Positions 36,769 to 45,256 of a stretch of DNA of 64,000 bases are shown here, piece by piece. Position numbers and translations under genes: made by a program. Location of the stretch: assembly GCF_004348825.1 (NCBI RefSeq), contig NZ_SMJU01000011.1:62001-126000 (forward strand). Reading direction: 5' to 3'. The DNA is from Arundinibacter roseus (GTDB taxonomy: Bacteria; Bacteroidota; Bacteroidia; Cytophagales; Spirosomataceae). Numbering within the stretch: the stretch's first letter is position 1; every line of letters begins with the position of its first letter. Under the pieces are notes generated by a model. The model was not told the origin of the DNA. It did no database searches and worked only from the letters and a program-made list of their open reading frames with translations.

Positions 36769-37454
36769 TGTTAATCATTTCCGTTACAATTACTTGGTTA
36801 TATTTTTTTTATTTAGGAATTAAAAAGGAGGGCTAATTGATTTGAAGCACATGAAATCCAAACTAAAATACGCCGGTGCAAACGTAGGAAATTACCTCTT
36901 CGCAATAGTAGCAAAATCGAGTGGACTTAACAAATGCTATCGTCAATTCTGATTCATACATGGATGCTTTACATGGTCAACAACTGATTTAGTATAGAAA
37001 AAACATTCAGATACCGTTGACTCAAAGTCATTGGAGATCAACAGCCTAGGCTATTGCCGTGGTATATGTACTAGTGAATCAATTAAAAAGCCGTACGCCT
37101 TAGGACCATTCAGGGTTGTACGACCCATACCTATTTAAAGGCTGCCTTGCTTATACAATTCAGCCCGGAAAGGTGCCTGTAAACAGGGCGTAATGGGTAT
37201 CATTTTTAGTGCACTCCGCCATGCACAATCAGGCAAACGTTATTCAGGACGACTCTATCAATTTTGAAAAATTTAGTTACTTATAACTGGCACTTTGCTA
37301 CCAGGAAGTTAAACTAACCTCCGGTAGACATTTCAGAAATAGCCAAATAGTTTTGATTCGAGTCCAGGTTGTGTTCAGGTGATGGCAGAAATATGAGCGA
37401 TATTTCTGCCATCACCTGACAATGGTTTAGCAATAAAACCTGGCTAAAACCTGA
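36769..37454. other. Intergenic region with a perfect inverted repeat
   Basis: I see no gene in these 686 bp. The upstream part should hold the sulfatase promoter. A perfect 19-bp inverted repeat lies at the far end and is listed separately. Confidence 0.45.
37376..37418. repeat. Perfect 19-bp inverted repeat (hairpin)
   Basis: Arms at 37376-37394 and 37400-37418 are perfectly complementary with a 5-nt loop. It lies 37 bp past the stop of the minus-strand serine hydrolase gene. No T run follows in either direction, so it is a weak candidate terminator; RNA 3'-end protection is an alternative. Confidence 0.6.
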
Positions 37455-38618
37455 TTAGAATAGAAAATCGAAAATCTCCTTACTTTCGACGAATTGCTTG
37501 ATTTTGGCAGAATCTGAATTTCGAATCAGGGCGACAGTAACTTCTTGCTGGGGAAAATAGAACACCATGCCATTAAAGCTCTGTACGCTGCCATAATGCC
37601 CTATGGCTATCCCATGATTTGTTTCCAGTTTCATCATGCCCAGGCTGTATCCCGCCAGGTGCGTCAGGTCCTCGCCCAGGTCCTGTGTGACTGGAGCAAA
37701 GGCAAAAAGTGATTGCATGGAGGCTTCGGAAAGCAGCTGACCTGTCATTAGATTTTGGTGGAAACGAGCCAAATCATACGAGTTTGCGATCATACCTCCA
37801 TCCACCATATCAGCTCCGCCTACGGCATTGTTTTCAATTTCGGTTCGGTCGAGCATTATCCCGTTATCATTGCTGTCGTAGTAGGCCCGGGTGAAAGAGT
37901 TTGGGATGGACGTATTGGCATAAACGCTTTCATAGCCGTTGGGCTTCAAAATATGCTCCGAAATATAATTATAAGCCGATTGCCCCGTAACTTCTTTAAT
38001 TATCAGGGATAGCAGAAGATAATTAGAATTGGAGTACTCGTCTCGCTGGCCAACCTGAAATGCAGCCTTCCTGCCGAATATGGATCGCAGATTTTCTTCG
38101 GCTGAAAGCTTTACGACTGATAGATTTAGAATTTGAAGAATATTTGAAATGCTAGAATATTCCACGATTCCCGAGGTATGATTGAGTAACTGCCGAATGG
38201 TGGTCCGGTCGGCATTGGCAATGTTTTTGACAAACTCCGAGGGCAGGTACCTGTTGGCAGGGTCATCAAGGGTCAACCTGCCTTCATCCTGCAATTTAAG
38301 TATGGCCGTTGCGGCAAATATTTTGGATACGCTTCCTACCCGCATGGTATGGCACGGGGTCATCTGGATTTTATTTTTCAAATCCGCCATACCAATACCT
38401 GAACTCCAAGTCCCCTGTGGCGTAATGACAGTAAGGCTGGCACCAACCACGCCTTTGGCCAGGAGGGCGCCGGCTAATTTTGCATACTTTGCAGCATTCG
38501 GGTGATTTGTATTTCCTTTTTCACAGGTCTGGGCCGGAACAACGTCTTTGATTTTCTCGCAGGAAGTCAAAGTCAGGAGTGTAAAAAATAGACCGGTAAT
38601 GATTCGTACTGAATTCAT
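37455..38618 (-). CDS. Serine hydrolase lipoprotein (class C beta-lactamase / D-Ala-D-Ala carboxypeptidase-like)
   Basis: A 387-residue beta-lactamase-family hydrolase. The signal MNSVRIITGLFFTLLTLTSC ends in lipobox LTSC, so it is membrane anchored through C20. The catalytic S-x-x-K is S96-V-S-K99 (MRVGSVSKIFAAT). The second motif is the YSN of QRDEYSNSNYLLL, and a conserved GHYGSVQSFNGMV takes the place of the KTG strand. Family members hydrolyse D-amino peptides, esters or beta-lactams; the exact substrate is not deducible. It lies 18 bp after a small outer-membrane-like gene and is probably cotranscribed with it. Confidence 0.88.
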   Translation of the reverse strand: MNSVRIITGLFFTLLTLTSCEKIKDVVPAQTCEKGNTNHPNAAKYAKLAGALLAKGVVGASLTVITPQGTWSSGIGMADLKNKIQMTPCHTMRVGSVSKIFAATAILKLQDEGRLTLDDPANRYLPSEFVKNIANADRTTIRQLLNHTSGIVEYSSISNILQILNLSVVKLSAEENLRSIFGRKAAFQVGQRDEYSNSNYLLLSLIIKEVTGQSAYNYISEHILKPNGYESVYANTSIPNSFTRAYYDSNDNGIMLDRTEIENNAVGGADMVDGGMIANSYDLARFHQNLMTGQLLSEASMQSLFAFAPVTQDLGEDLTHLAGYSLGMMKLETNHGIAIGHYGSVQSFNGMVFYFPQQEVTVALIRNSDSAKIKQFVESKEIFDFLF

Positions 38619-38636
38619 GGCTAGATTATTTTGAGA

Positions 38637-39212
38637 TTAGTTCTTTAAATTCACTTTTATGCCGACACTTAACAGGGTATGCAGGGAGAAGGCAATTTTT
38701 TGTGAGTACGGAAGTGCTATCATCGTTTTGTAGTCGGTCGTCAGACTGTACGTTCTGCTGAGAGGATACTCAAACCCAAAACCAACTTTGAAGTTGAATT
38801 GAGGCTTGCCCCAATAGAATGTTTTTTCGTACGCTCCGTCCCTCAATTTATAAACCTCTCCTGCGGCCAGCGAATGCTTATAACCAAGGGCGGCTAAAAA
38901 CCTGGGCTGCAGGCCAAAATCAAACTTGTAGCCAAGGCCATAAACAGCATCGAGCATCAATGCATTTTCAGAAAGGCGATGATGAAAAAAAGTAAGGTCA
39001 GCCCCCAGCGTAGTATGCCAGCGCTTGTGGTTTTTTATAAGCAAGTCAGAGCCAATGGTCAGGCCGGGATGAAGGGGCAGATGAAGCACATTGAGGCTCG
39101 GCAGGCTCAACGCCTGATTCATGACGGAAACTCTGAGATTAGTTTGTGCCAGTCCAGTCGAGTGGATCAGGTACACCAAACTGATTCCCAGGAGCCATTT
39201 TGATAGATACAT
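38637..39212 (-). CDS. Small exported beta-barrel-like protein
   Basis: A 191-residue protein with a signal peptide ending GLAQT. The mature part alternates short amphipathic beta strands (LHLPLHPGLTIGSDLLI, TTLGADLTFFHHRL, QPRFLAALGYKHSLAAG, NFKVGFGFEYPLS, SLHTLLSVGIKVNLKN), the pattern of a small outer-membrane beta-barrel. I cannot name a family. It precedes the serine hydrolase by 18 bp, and an AraC regulator gene lies upstream on the same strand, which may control the pair. Confidence 0.7.
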   Translation of the reverse strand: MYLSKWLLGISLVYLIHSTGLAQTNLRVSVMNQALSLPSLNVLHLPLHPGLTIGSDLLIKNHKRWHTTLGADLTFFHHRLSENALMLDAVYGLGYKFDFGLQPRFLAALGYKHSLAAGEVYKLRDGAYEKTFYWGKPQFNFKVGFGFEYPLSRTYSLTTDYKTMIALPYSQKIAFSLHTLLSVGIKVNLKN

Positions 39213-39340
39213 ATACGCTTGATGAGTTGATTGAGCTGCAAAATTGAGTCAAACCCAACCGTCAAACGACCAGCCTTGTAAGGTGGGAAGTGTAGATTGC
39301 AATAAAAATGGTACCTCCTTGAGTATTGATACCCCCAAAA

Positions 39341-40471
39341 TCAGGATTCCTGGGCTCCGCGGGCGTATTGCGAAGGTGAAAGGCCCGTGGACTTTTTGAA
39401 GGCCCGGTTAAAGGCAGACTTCGAGTTGAACCCACAATCGAAGGCTAAGGCCAAAAGGGTATACTTCTGATTTTCGGCCAGACCTACCCGATTTTTGAAT
39501 TCTTCGATCCGCAGGCCATTGATGTACTCATAAAAACTCGTGCCTTCCTTTTCATTGATCGTTTGGGAAAGGTAATTGGAATGAACATCCAGATGCCTGG
39601 CTAAGTCTGCCAGGGTCAGATCGGGTTTAAGGAATAGTTTTTGATTATTCATCAATTCATACAAACGGGCGTGAAGGATACCTGAAGCTTCTGGGGAAAG
39701 TCCGGATTTGGCATATTTGTTTTTCCTGACCATTGATTCCTCCGGTTCTTCTGGGACTAGCTGCAGCCCGTCAATAACCGGTTCACCAGTATTGAGAGTA
39801 GACTGATCAGTGAATATTCCAGCTTGCCTGATGCCGAAGTAGCCAACCATAACCACAAATACCGTAGCCAGGCTGAAAGTAAGTTCATCCCTGAGATTCA
39901 GAATGATAGAAAGCCAAATCAGGCCCATCCCATAGAACAAAAGCCGCAGCCAATCGAGGTTGACCTTTTCCTGGTTTGAAAATATATTGCTCATGCGTTT
40001 TTTGTGCTGTTGCAGGAGTCGGTTGGTCAGGTAAATATACAGGATTCCCGAAAGGCTCAGTAAACTATTGGTCACCAGCAGATAAGTTTCGAAGCCTTCT
40101 CCTTCGTGTTGAAAAACAAACGCTTTGCGTGCTGTTGGCAGCGAATAAAAAGGGATAGTTGCAAGGGTAATCCCCAGGGGAAGGAGAAGATTCTCCAGCC
40201 ATACCCTCACCTTAAGCGCAGCAGGCCTCGTAAGGGCAAAGGCGTACAGGAATAAAAAAGGGCCGTGCAGGAATGGGAAAGGGAGGGTGAATCCGATCAG
40301 GAAAGCATATTGGTACATCAGCCCTGAAATCAAACTATAATAAGCAAATAAGTGCAGTCCGATAACAATCATCCAAAGCCCCAAAATACAATCGGCCCCA
40401 TTGCGCCCCGCTTTGGTAAACAATAGGGAGGCCAGAAACAAAGAAACGAAAATGCCAATAACATAGATCAT
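39341..40471 (-). CDS. Membrane-bound AraC-family transcriptional regulator
   Basis: A 376-residue regulator with an unusual two-part layout. Residues about 1-220 contain roughly seven hydrophobic helices (VIGIFVSLFLASLLFTKAG, CILGLWMIVIGLHLFAYYSL and others), and the C-terminus about 265-372 is an AraC DNA-binding domain (LTLADLARHLDVHSNYLSQT, then LLALAFDCGFNSKSAFNRAF). This class senses signals through the membrane; most members are uncharacterised. It is upstream of the beta-barrel and serine hydrolase genes on the same strand and divergent from pstS. Confidence 0.88.
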   Translation of the reverse strand: MIYVIGIFVSLFLASLLFTKAGRNGADCILGLWMIVIGLHLFAYYSLISGLMYQYAFLIGFTLPFPFLHGPFLFLYAFALTRPAALKVRVWLENLLLPLGITLATIPFYSLPTARKAFVFQHEGEGFETYLLVTNSLLSLSGILYIYLTNRLLQQHKKRMSNIFSNQEKVNLDWLRLLFYGMGLIWLSIILNLRDELTFSLATVFVVMVGYFGIRQAGIFTDQSTLNTGEPVIDGLQLVPEEPEESMVRKNKYAKSGLSPEASGILHARLYELMNNQKLFLKPDLTLADLARHLDVHSNYLSQTINEKEGTSFYEYINGLRIEEFKNRVGLAENQKYTLLALAFDCGFNSKSAFNRAFKKSTGLSPSQYARGAQES

Positions 40472-40620
40472 AAGGCAAAGGTAAGTAGGTGATTGGCTAA
40501 ATGGATAACTAAACCTCTCAGTTCATATTGCTTCTGGCAATTCTTAATAATTTGACAATCATAAATTTCCAATTATTCCCCCAGTTTTAGTTTGCTTTAC
40601 CGAATTGATCATTTCTGGAT

Positions 40621-41454
40621 ATGAAGCATTACGTTTGGCTAATCTTCCTGCTGTGCCTGGCCTGTACCCGCGACAAATCAGCGATCCGCGTGAAGGGTTC
40701 AGATACCGAAGTCAATTTGGCGGTTGTACTCGCTGAGTCTTTTCATGAGGCAACCCCCGGGGTTTTTATATCCATTTCAGGCGGTGGTTCGGGTCTGGGA
40801 ATCTCCTCTCTTCTCAACGGCACAACTGACATTGCCAATTCGTCCAGGAGTCTGAATGAAGAGGAAAGGCTACTTTTTGATGAGAAAAAGGTGACACTCG
40901 ATTCCTTCATTTTTGCCCAGGATGCCATTGCGTTTGTGGTATCGGATAATCTACCCATTGATTCATTGAGCACCCAGGAGCTGGCCGGAATCCTGAGTGG
41001 GGAAATTAGCAATTGGAACAAAGTCTCAAAGAAGAATATGCCCATCACTATTTACGGACGCCAAAGCAATTCCGGCACCCATGACTTTGTCCGCAACCGG
41101 CTGAGCATTCGGTTTAGTCCTCAGGCCATGGAAATGAATGGTAACTCCCAGATTCTCGAAGCTATCAAATCGGATAACTCCGGCATTGGGTACGTGGGAG
41201 CGGGCTACGTTCAGGAAAAGGGCCAACAGGGGATCAAGGTTTTATCAATCTACGAGCAAGGCAAAGACGCAATTTCGCCATTCAATGCCTGCCTGATTGC
41301 GGAAGGGAAATACGTCTTTCAGCGGCCTTTATTTCAATACTTCAAAGCCGATTCATACGTCAAAATCAAGCCTTTTCTTGATTTTGAAAAGAGTGAGCAG
41401 GGGAAAAAAATCATTCAACAAGCGGGTTATTACCCTGTAAACGAAACCCGATGA
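40621..41454 (+). CDS. pstS: Phosphate ABC transporter substrate-binding lipoprotein PstS
   Basis: Periplasmic phosphate-binding protein of 277 residues. The signal ends CLAC with C15 as the lipidation site. The mature start is typical of PstS (IRVKGSDTEVNLAVVLAESF), and phosphate-contact segments are visible: SGGGSGLGISSLLNGTTDIA and GRQSNSGTHDFVRNRL. The stop overlaps the pstC start by 4 nt (ATGA), so the genes are translationally coupled. It is the first gene of a pstSCAB operon; the upstream 150 bp should carry the phosphate-responsive promoter, but I cannot identify a clear box. Confidence 0.93.
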   Translation: MKHYVWLIFLLCLACTRDKSAIRVKGSDTEVNLAVVLAESFHEATPGVFISISGGGSGLGISSLLNGTTDIANSSRSLNEEERLLFDEKKVTLDSFIFAQDAIAFVVSDNLPIDSLSTQELAGILSGEISNWNKVSKKNMPITIYGRQSNSGTHDFVRNRLSIRFSPQAMEMNGNSQILEAIKSDNSGIGYVGAGYVQEKGQQGIKVLSIYEQGKDAISPFNACLIAEGKYVFQRPLFQYFKADSYVKIKPFLDFEKSEQGKKIIQQAGYYPVNETR

Positions 41455-42335
41455 GTTTAAAAAAACGAGAAACCACCGACCGACTTCTGAAAGTTGTCTT
41501 TAAAGCTACGGGGCTGATCACCATCGGCCTGCTGGGGGGAATTTTCTTCATGCTACTCTACAATAGCATGGCCTTTTTTGTGAGGATAGATCCCATAGAT
41601 TTTTTTACCGGTTCCCAGTGGAATCCCAGCGCACAGGGAGGATACAGTATCTTTCCCCTTTTGGTAAGTACGGCCCTGGTTGCCGTTGGTTCGATGGTCA
41701 TTGCTATTCCGCTGGGTATCCTTACAGCGGCCTACCTATCTGAATTCGCTCCCAAAAAGCTACAATCCTGGCTCAAACCAGCCATTGAGATGCTGGCAGC
41801 AATTCCCTCAGTTGCGATTGGTTTTTTGGGCATTGTGCTGGTTGGTCCCGGCATTGCTTCCCTTATGGGTTTACAAAACGGTCTCAACGCGCTCAATGGT
41901 TCTTTACTACTTGCGGTGATGGCACTGCCAACGATAATTACCATTAGTGAAGATGCCATTAAGGGCGTACCCCAAACTTACCGCGAAGCATCCCTTGGAC
42001 TTGGGGCCAATCGTTGGGAAACCTTGTTTCAGGTGACCCTGCCGGCAGCCCTTCCCGGTCTGATTGCTGCGGTGATGCTAGGGCTTGGACGTGCCCTGGG
42101 CGAGACGATGACCGTTTTGATGGCAACCGGAAACGCCTCGGCCCTACCGCACGGTTTTTTGGATTCGATTCGTACCATTACCGCCACCATTGCCATTGAA
42201 ATGGGTGAGGTACCCTACCAAACTACCCATTACTTCGCCCTTTTTGCCATTGCCACGGTCTTGTTTTTAATCACGCTGGTTGTCAACCTGTTGGGTGAAT
42301 ATTTTGCCAGTCGTTTACGTAAATTTCACTCGTGA
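41451..42335 (+). CDS. pstC: Phosphate ABC transporter permease PstC
   Basis: A 294-residue inner-membrane permease with six predicted helices. The conserved permease loop is EDAIKGVPQTYREASLGLGA, followed by RWETLFQVTLPAALPGLIAA and the PstC signature GLGRALGETMTVLMATGNA. It pairs with PstA to form the phosphate channel. It overlaps pstS and pstA by 4 nt on each side, indicating a tight operon. Confidence 0.95.
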   Translation: MSLKKRETTDRLLKVVFKATGLITIGLLGGIFFMLLYNSMAFFVRIDPIDFFTGSQWNPSAQGGYSIFPLLVSTALVAVGSMVIAIPLGILTAAYLSEFAPKKLQSWLKPAIEMLAAIPSVAIGFLGIVLVGPGIASLMGLQNGLNALNGSLLLAVMALPTIITISEDAIKGVPQTYREASLGLGANRWETLFQVTLPAALPGLIAAVMLGLGRALGETMTVLMATGNASALPHGFLDSIRTITATIAIEMGEVPYQTTHYFALFAIATVLFLITLVVNLLGEYFASRLRKFHS

Positions 42336-43177
42336 AAAATCAATTCAAGAATATTCTTAACTGGTTCATCCTGACGGGAAGTACCATGCTGGTCTGCCTG
42401 TTTCTGGGCATAATTCTGCTTGATATCTTTTCAAAAGGATTTTCATCCCTTTCCTGGGACTTCATCAGTCAATCCCCAGGCGATAGAATGACCGCGGGTG
42501 GTATTCTACCCGCGATTATCGGGACGCTTTGGTTAACTTTGATTACCACACTTTTTTCAGTGCCCTTTGGTGTTGCCTGCGCTATTTACCTCAATGAGTA
42601 TGCAGATGCGTCTGCATTAACCGGACTTATCCGCTCATCCATCCGAAACCTGGCCGGAATACCTTCCATCATTTACGGGCTTTTCGGACTGGCGCTGTTT
42701 GTACAGGCCCTGCGACTGGGCACCTCCGTACTTTCGGCCGGACTCACGCTGGGCCTATTGTCGCTGCCCTACATTATTACCACCACCGAGGAGGCGCTCA
42801 AACGGGTTCCTAACAGCATGCGTGAAGCTGCGCTGGCGCTGGGAGCCACCCAGTTTGAATCGATACGTGACGTTGTCTTGCCCAAAGCTCTGCCGGGGAT
42901 CCTGACGGGTATTGTGCTTACGCTTTCCCGGGCCGCCGGTGAAACCGCCCCAATTCTTTTTACCGGGGTTGCTTTTTTTATAAGTGGAGTTACCACGTCG
43001 GTAAATCAGGAATTTATGGCCTTGCCCTATCACCTGTACATGCTATCTACTCAGCATCAATCCATTGAGCAGGTCAGACCCCTTGCCTACGCCACGGCTG
43101 CGGTCCTCATCTTGCTCGTTTTTTTACTCAACACCCTTGTTTTTTACATCCGGTACCGCCACCGGTCACTCGACTAA
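42332..43177 (+). CDS. pstA: Phosphate ABC transporter permease PstA
   Basis: A 281-residue permease starting at GTG (42332), which overlaps the pstC stop as GTGA. Family features are PFGVACAIYLNEYADASALT, AGIPSIIYGLFGLALFV, the EALKRVPNSMREAALALGAT loop that contacts PstB, and SRAAGETAPILFTGVAFF. It dimerises with PstC. No ATG is available near the overlap, supporting the GTG start. Confidence 0.95.
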   Translation: MKNQFKNILNWFILTGSTMLVCLFLGIILLDIFSKGFSSLSWDFISQSPGDRMTAGGILPAIIGTLWLTLITTLFSVPFGVACAIYLNEYADASALTGLIRSSIRNLAGIPSIIYGLFGLALFVQALRLGTSVLSAGLTLGLLSLPYIITTTEEALKRVPNSMREAALALGATQFESIRDVVLPKALPGILTGIVLTLSRAAGETAPILFTGVAFFISGVTTSVNQEFMALPYHLYMLSTQHQSIEQVRPLAYATAAVLILLVFLLNTLVFYIRYRHRSLD

Positions 43178-43179
43178 AT

Positions 43180-43935
43180 ATGGAGGATATTAAACTTTCA
43201 GCTCACGCACTAAACCTGTGGTTTGGCAATAAACAGGTCTTGAAAAACATTGATATTGAGTTTGCCAAAAACCAGGTGACCTCCCTGATCGGCCCGTCGG
43301 GTTGCGGGAAGTCCACCCTTCTGCGATCCTTTAACCGCATGCACGACCTTTCGCCGGAAGCACGGATTGAAGGTAAGCTGATGCTTGGAGAAATGGATCT
43401 GTATGATCCTGCAAATTCGGTTACCCAAACCCGCAAACGGATTGGGATGGTTTTCCAACGGCCAAACCCGCTTCCCAAAACCATTTATGAAAACATGGCC
43501 TATGCCCTTAAACTTCACCAATTTCCCAAAGCCGAAATTCCGGGAATGATTCAGTCGGCGCTGGAAGAAAGTTTCCTGTGGGAGGAAGTGAAGGATGAGC
43601 TCGACAAACCGGCGGTAAAACTATCCGGCGGACAGCAGCAACGGCTCTGCATTGCCCGTACGGTAGTGCTAAGGCCGGAGGTAATTCTGATGGATGAGCC
43701 TTGTTCGGCGCTGGATCCAATCAGCACCGAAAAAATTGAGGAACTGATTTTAAAACTCAAAGAGCATTACACCTTCGTGATTGTGACCCACAACATGCAG
43801 CAAGCCCAGCGTATTTCGGACAAAGTAGCATTTATGTACCTGGGGGAGGTGGTTGAATTTGAGAAAACTGATGCTATTTTTCAGAATCCGGTACACGAGT
43901 TAACGGCTAATTATGTACGTGGCTATTTTGGCTAG
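43180..43935 (+). CDS. pstB: Phosphate ABC transporter ATPase PstB
   Basis: A 251-residue ATPase that powers the Pst importer. Walker A is GPSGCGKST (G38-T46), the PstB-typical Q-loop region is GMVFQRPNPLPKTIYENMA, the signature is KLSGGQQQRLCIAR, and Walker B is VILMDEPCSALDP. It starts 2 nt after pstA. The operon ends here: the usual phoU does not follow, which is atypical for pst operons in many phyla. A strong hairpin lies just downstream. Confidence 0.96.
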   Translation: MEDIKLSAHALNLWFGNKQVLKNIDIEFAKNQVTSLIGPSGCGKSTLLRSFNRMHDLSPEARIEGKLMLGEMDLYDPANSVTQTRKRIGMVFQRPNPLPKTIYENMAYALKLHQFPKAEIPGMIQSALEESFLWEEVKDELDKPAVKLSGGQQQRLCIARTVVLRPEVILMDEPCSALDPISTEKIEELILKLKEHYTFVIVTHNMQQAQRISDKVAFMYLGEVVEFEKTDAIFQNPVHELTANYVRGYFG

Positions 43936-43984
43936 AATTAAGGGAGACGTCCAGGGCAGAGGCAACCGTTTCTACACTTAAAAA

Positions 43985-44022
43985 AAATACGGTGGTCGAG
44001 CCCGCAGGTTCAGCCACCGTAT
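43985..44022. terminator. Bidirectional terminator between pstB and phytase
   Basis: Perfect 10-bp stem (43985-43994 with 44013-44022). On the minus strand it is followed by an uninterrupted T run, a good terminator for the convergent phytase gene; on the plus strand it ends in a shorter TTTACCTTTT stretch and can also stop the pst transcript. Confidence 0.75.
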
Positions 44023-44120
44023 TTACCTTTTGTCAATAATTAATTGGTGAGCAGATTGTGTATTATACCAGACTAAACCTAATCATTAGTTCACCAGGTC
44101 TATCAATAGGTTTTCAAGCT

Positions 44121-45182
44121 TTACTTTGGCTCCAGATCTTCCCAGCGGTAGTAATGAAAAACTTTACCTTCTGACATGGCCACAAATAATCCTTTTTTAA
44201 ATTGATCGTTCAGCGGAGTATTTGTTACGTCGGAGCCGTCGCTTTTTAGCGTGGCAACCTGCACCGTTTTAATTCGATTATGCTCATGTGGATTAGCAAG
44301 TGTACCTTCCCTGGGATAGAGATGAAATTTCCCGGCGGCCTGATCAGACACTAGAATGTATCCCGTAGTTGTTCCTGTTTTGTAGATGGAGATTCCTTCG
44401 TTGTCTTCCAAAAAATCAGCTGTTGAAATCAGTGCCAGCTCCTGGGTACCTTTGTCAGGATCAGCATAGTATTTACGCATGCCAACCTGTTCATCAGAAT
44501 AGTACACGTAGCCCAATTCGTTATCGACAGCAATCGATTCTATTTCTTTTTTTGTACTGTATGTACCAAAAGTCCGGACCACCTGGGCAATAACGTTTCC
44601 ATTGCCATCGTCTGACAAGCGATACTGCCATAAATAGCCTTCCGCGGGCCCCGATTTTCTTCCCACAATGGCAAAAATAGCATGATCAGAGGGGCGAGTA
44701 TACAGGGCAATTCCCATGGGTGCCCGCTCGGCCTCACCCGCAAATACGTCAATTCCGCCCTTATCAATCGGTTTCATATCGGGTAAACTGAAAATACGGA
44801 TTTTGTTGGCTTCCCGCTCGGTTACCACCGCAATGTCGGTAGCTTTTCCTGCAATCATAAGGCCATATGCTATGTCCACATTGTTCGGGCGTTTGAGATT
44901 GCGAACGACTTTATCGGCAATAATTTTCCCCTTCAAATCAAAAACATACAAAGCCCCATCAATATCCTTATCGGTGCCAATGATCAAACTTTGGGAAGGG
45001 TCCACGGGGTTTATCCAGATAGCCGGATCGTCCGTATCGTGTTTTACGGGTTCCGTTATGACGGCGGGTTGAATGGTTGTGCTGTCCTGCCCGGAATTGT
45101 CAGAAAATGTGGACGTACTAGTGCAGGAAGTAAAGAAAGCCAAAACGGCCATCGACAAACCAGAGCATATAAATTTGTTCAT
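44121..45182 (-). CDS. Beta-propeller (3-)phytase lipoprotein
   Basis: A 353-residue beta-propeller phytase, which releases phosphate from inositol hexaphosphate in a calcium-dependent reaction. Family signatures include KHDTDDPAIWINPVDPSQSL, IGTDKDIDGALYVFDLKGK, NNVDIAYGL, IESIAVDNELGYVYYSDEQV and the EDNEGISIY calcium site. The N-terminus leads to a lipobox FFTSC, so it is membrane anchored, probably on the surface. It is 74 bp downstream of a TonB-dependent receptor on the same strand, suggesting coupled phytate capture and hydrolysis. The neighbouring pst operon would take up the freed phosphate. Confidence 0.9.
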   Translation of the reverse strand: MNKFICSGLSMAVLAFFTSCTSTSTFSDNSGQDSTTIQPAVITEPVKHDTDDPAIWINPVDPSQSLIIGTDKDIDGALYVFDLKGKIIADKVVRNLKRPNNVDIAYGLMIAGKATDIAVVTEREANKIRIFSLPDMKPIDKGGIDVFAGEAERAPMGIALYTRPSDHAIFAIVGRKSGPAEGYLWQYRLSDDGNGNVIAQVVRTFGTYSTKKEIESIAVDNELGYVYYSDEQVGMRKYYADPDKGTQELALISTADFLEDNEGISIYKTGTTTGYILVSDQAAGKFHLYPREGTLANPHEHNRIKTVQVATLKSDGSDVTNTPLNDQFKKGLFVAMSEGKVFHYYRWEDLEPK

Positions 45183-45256
45183 AACTAAGGATCTAATGAA
45201 AAAAAGCCTGAGTCCGGGTTTAGACGAACTCAGGTAAGGTAAGTGGAGGAATAGAA

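Noticed and set aside
40476-40483. TACCTTTG on the minus strand upstream of the AraC gene as a -7 element
   Set aside because: It lies only 4 bp from the start codon and has no TTTG at the -33 spacing.
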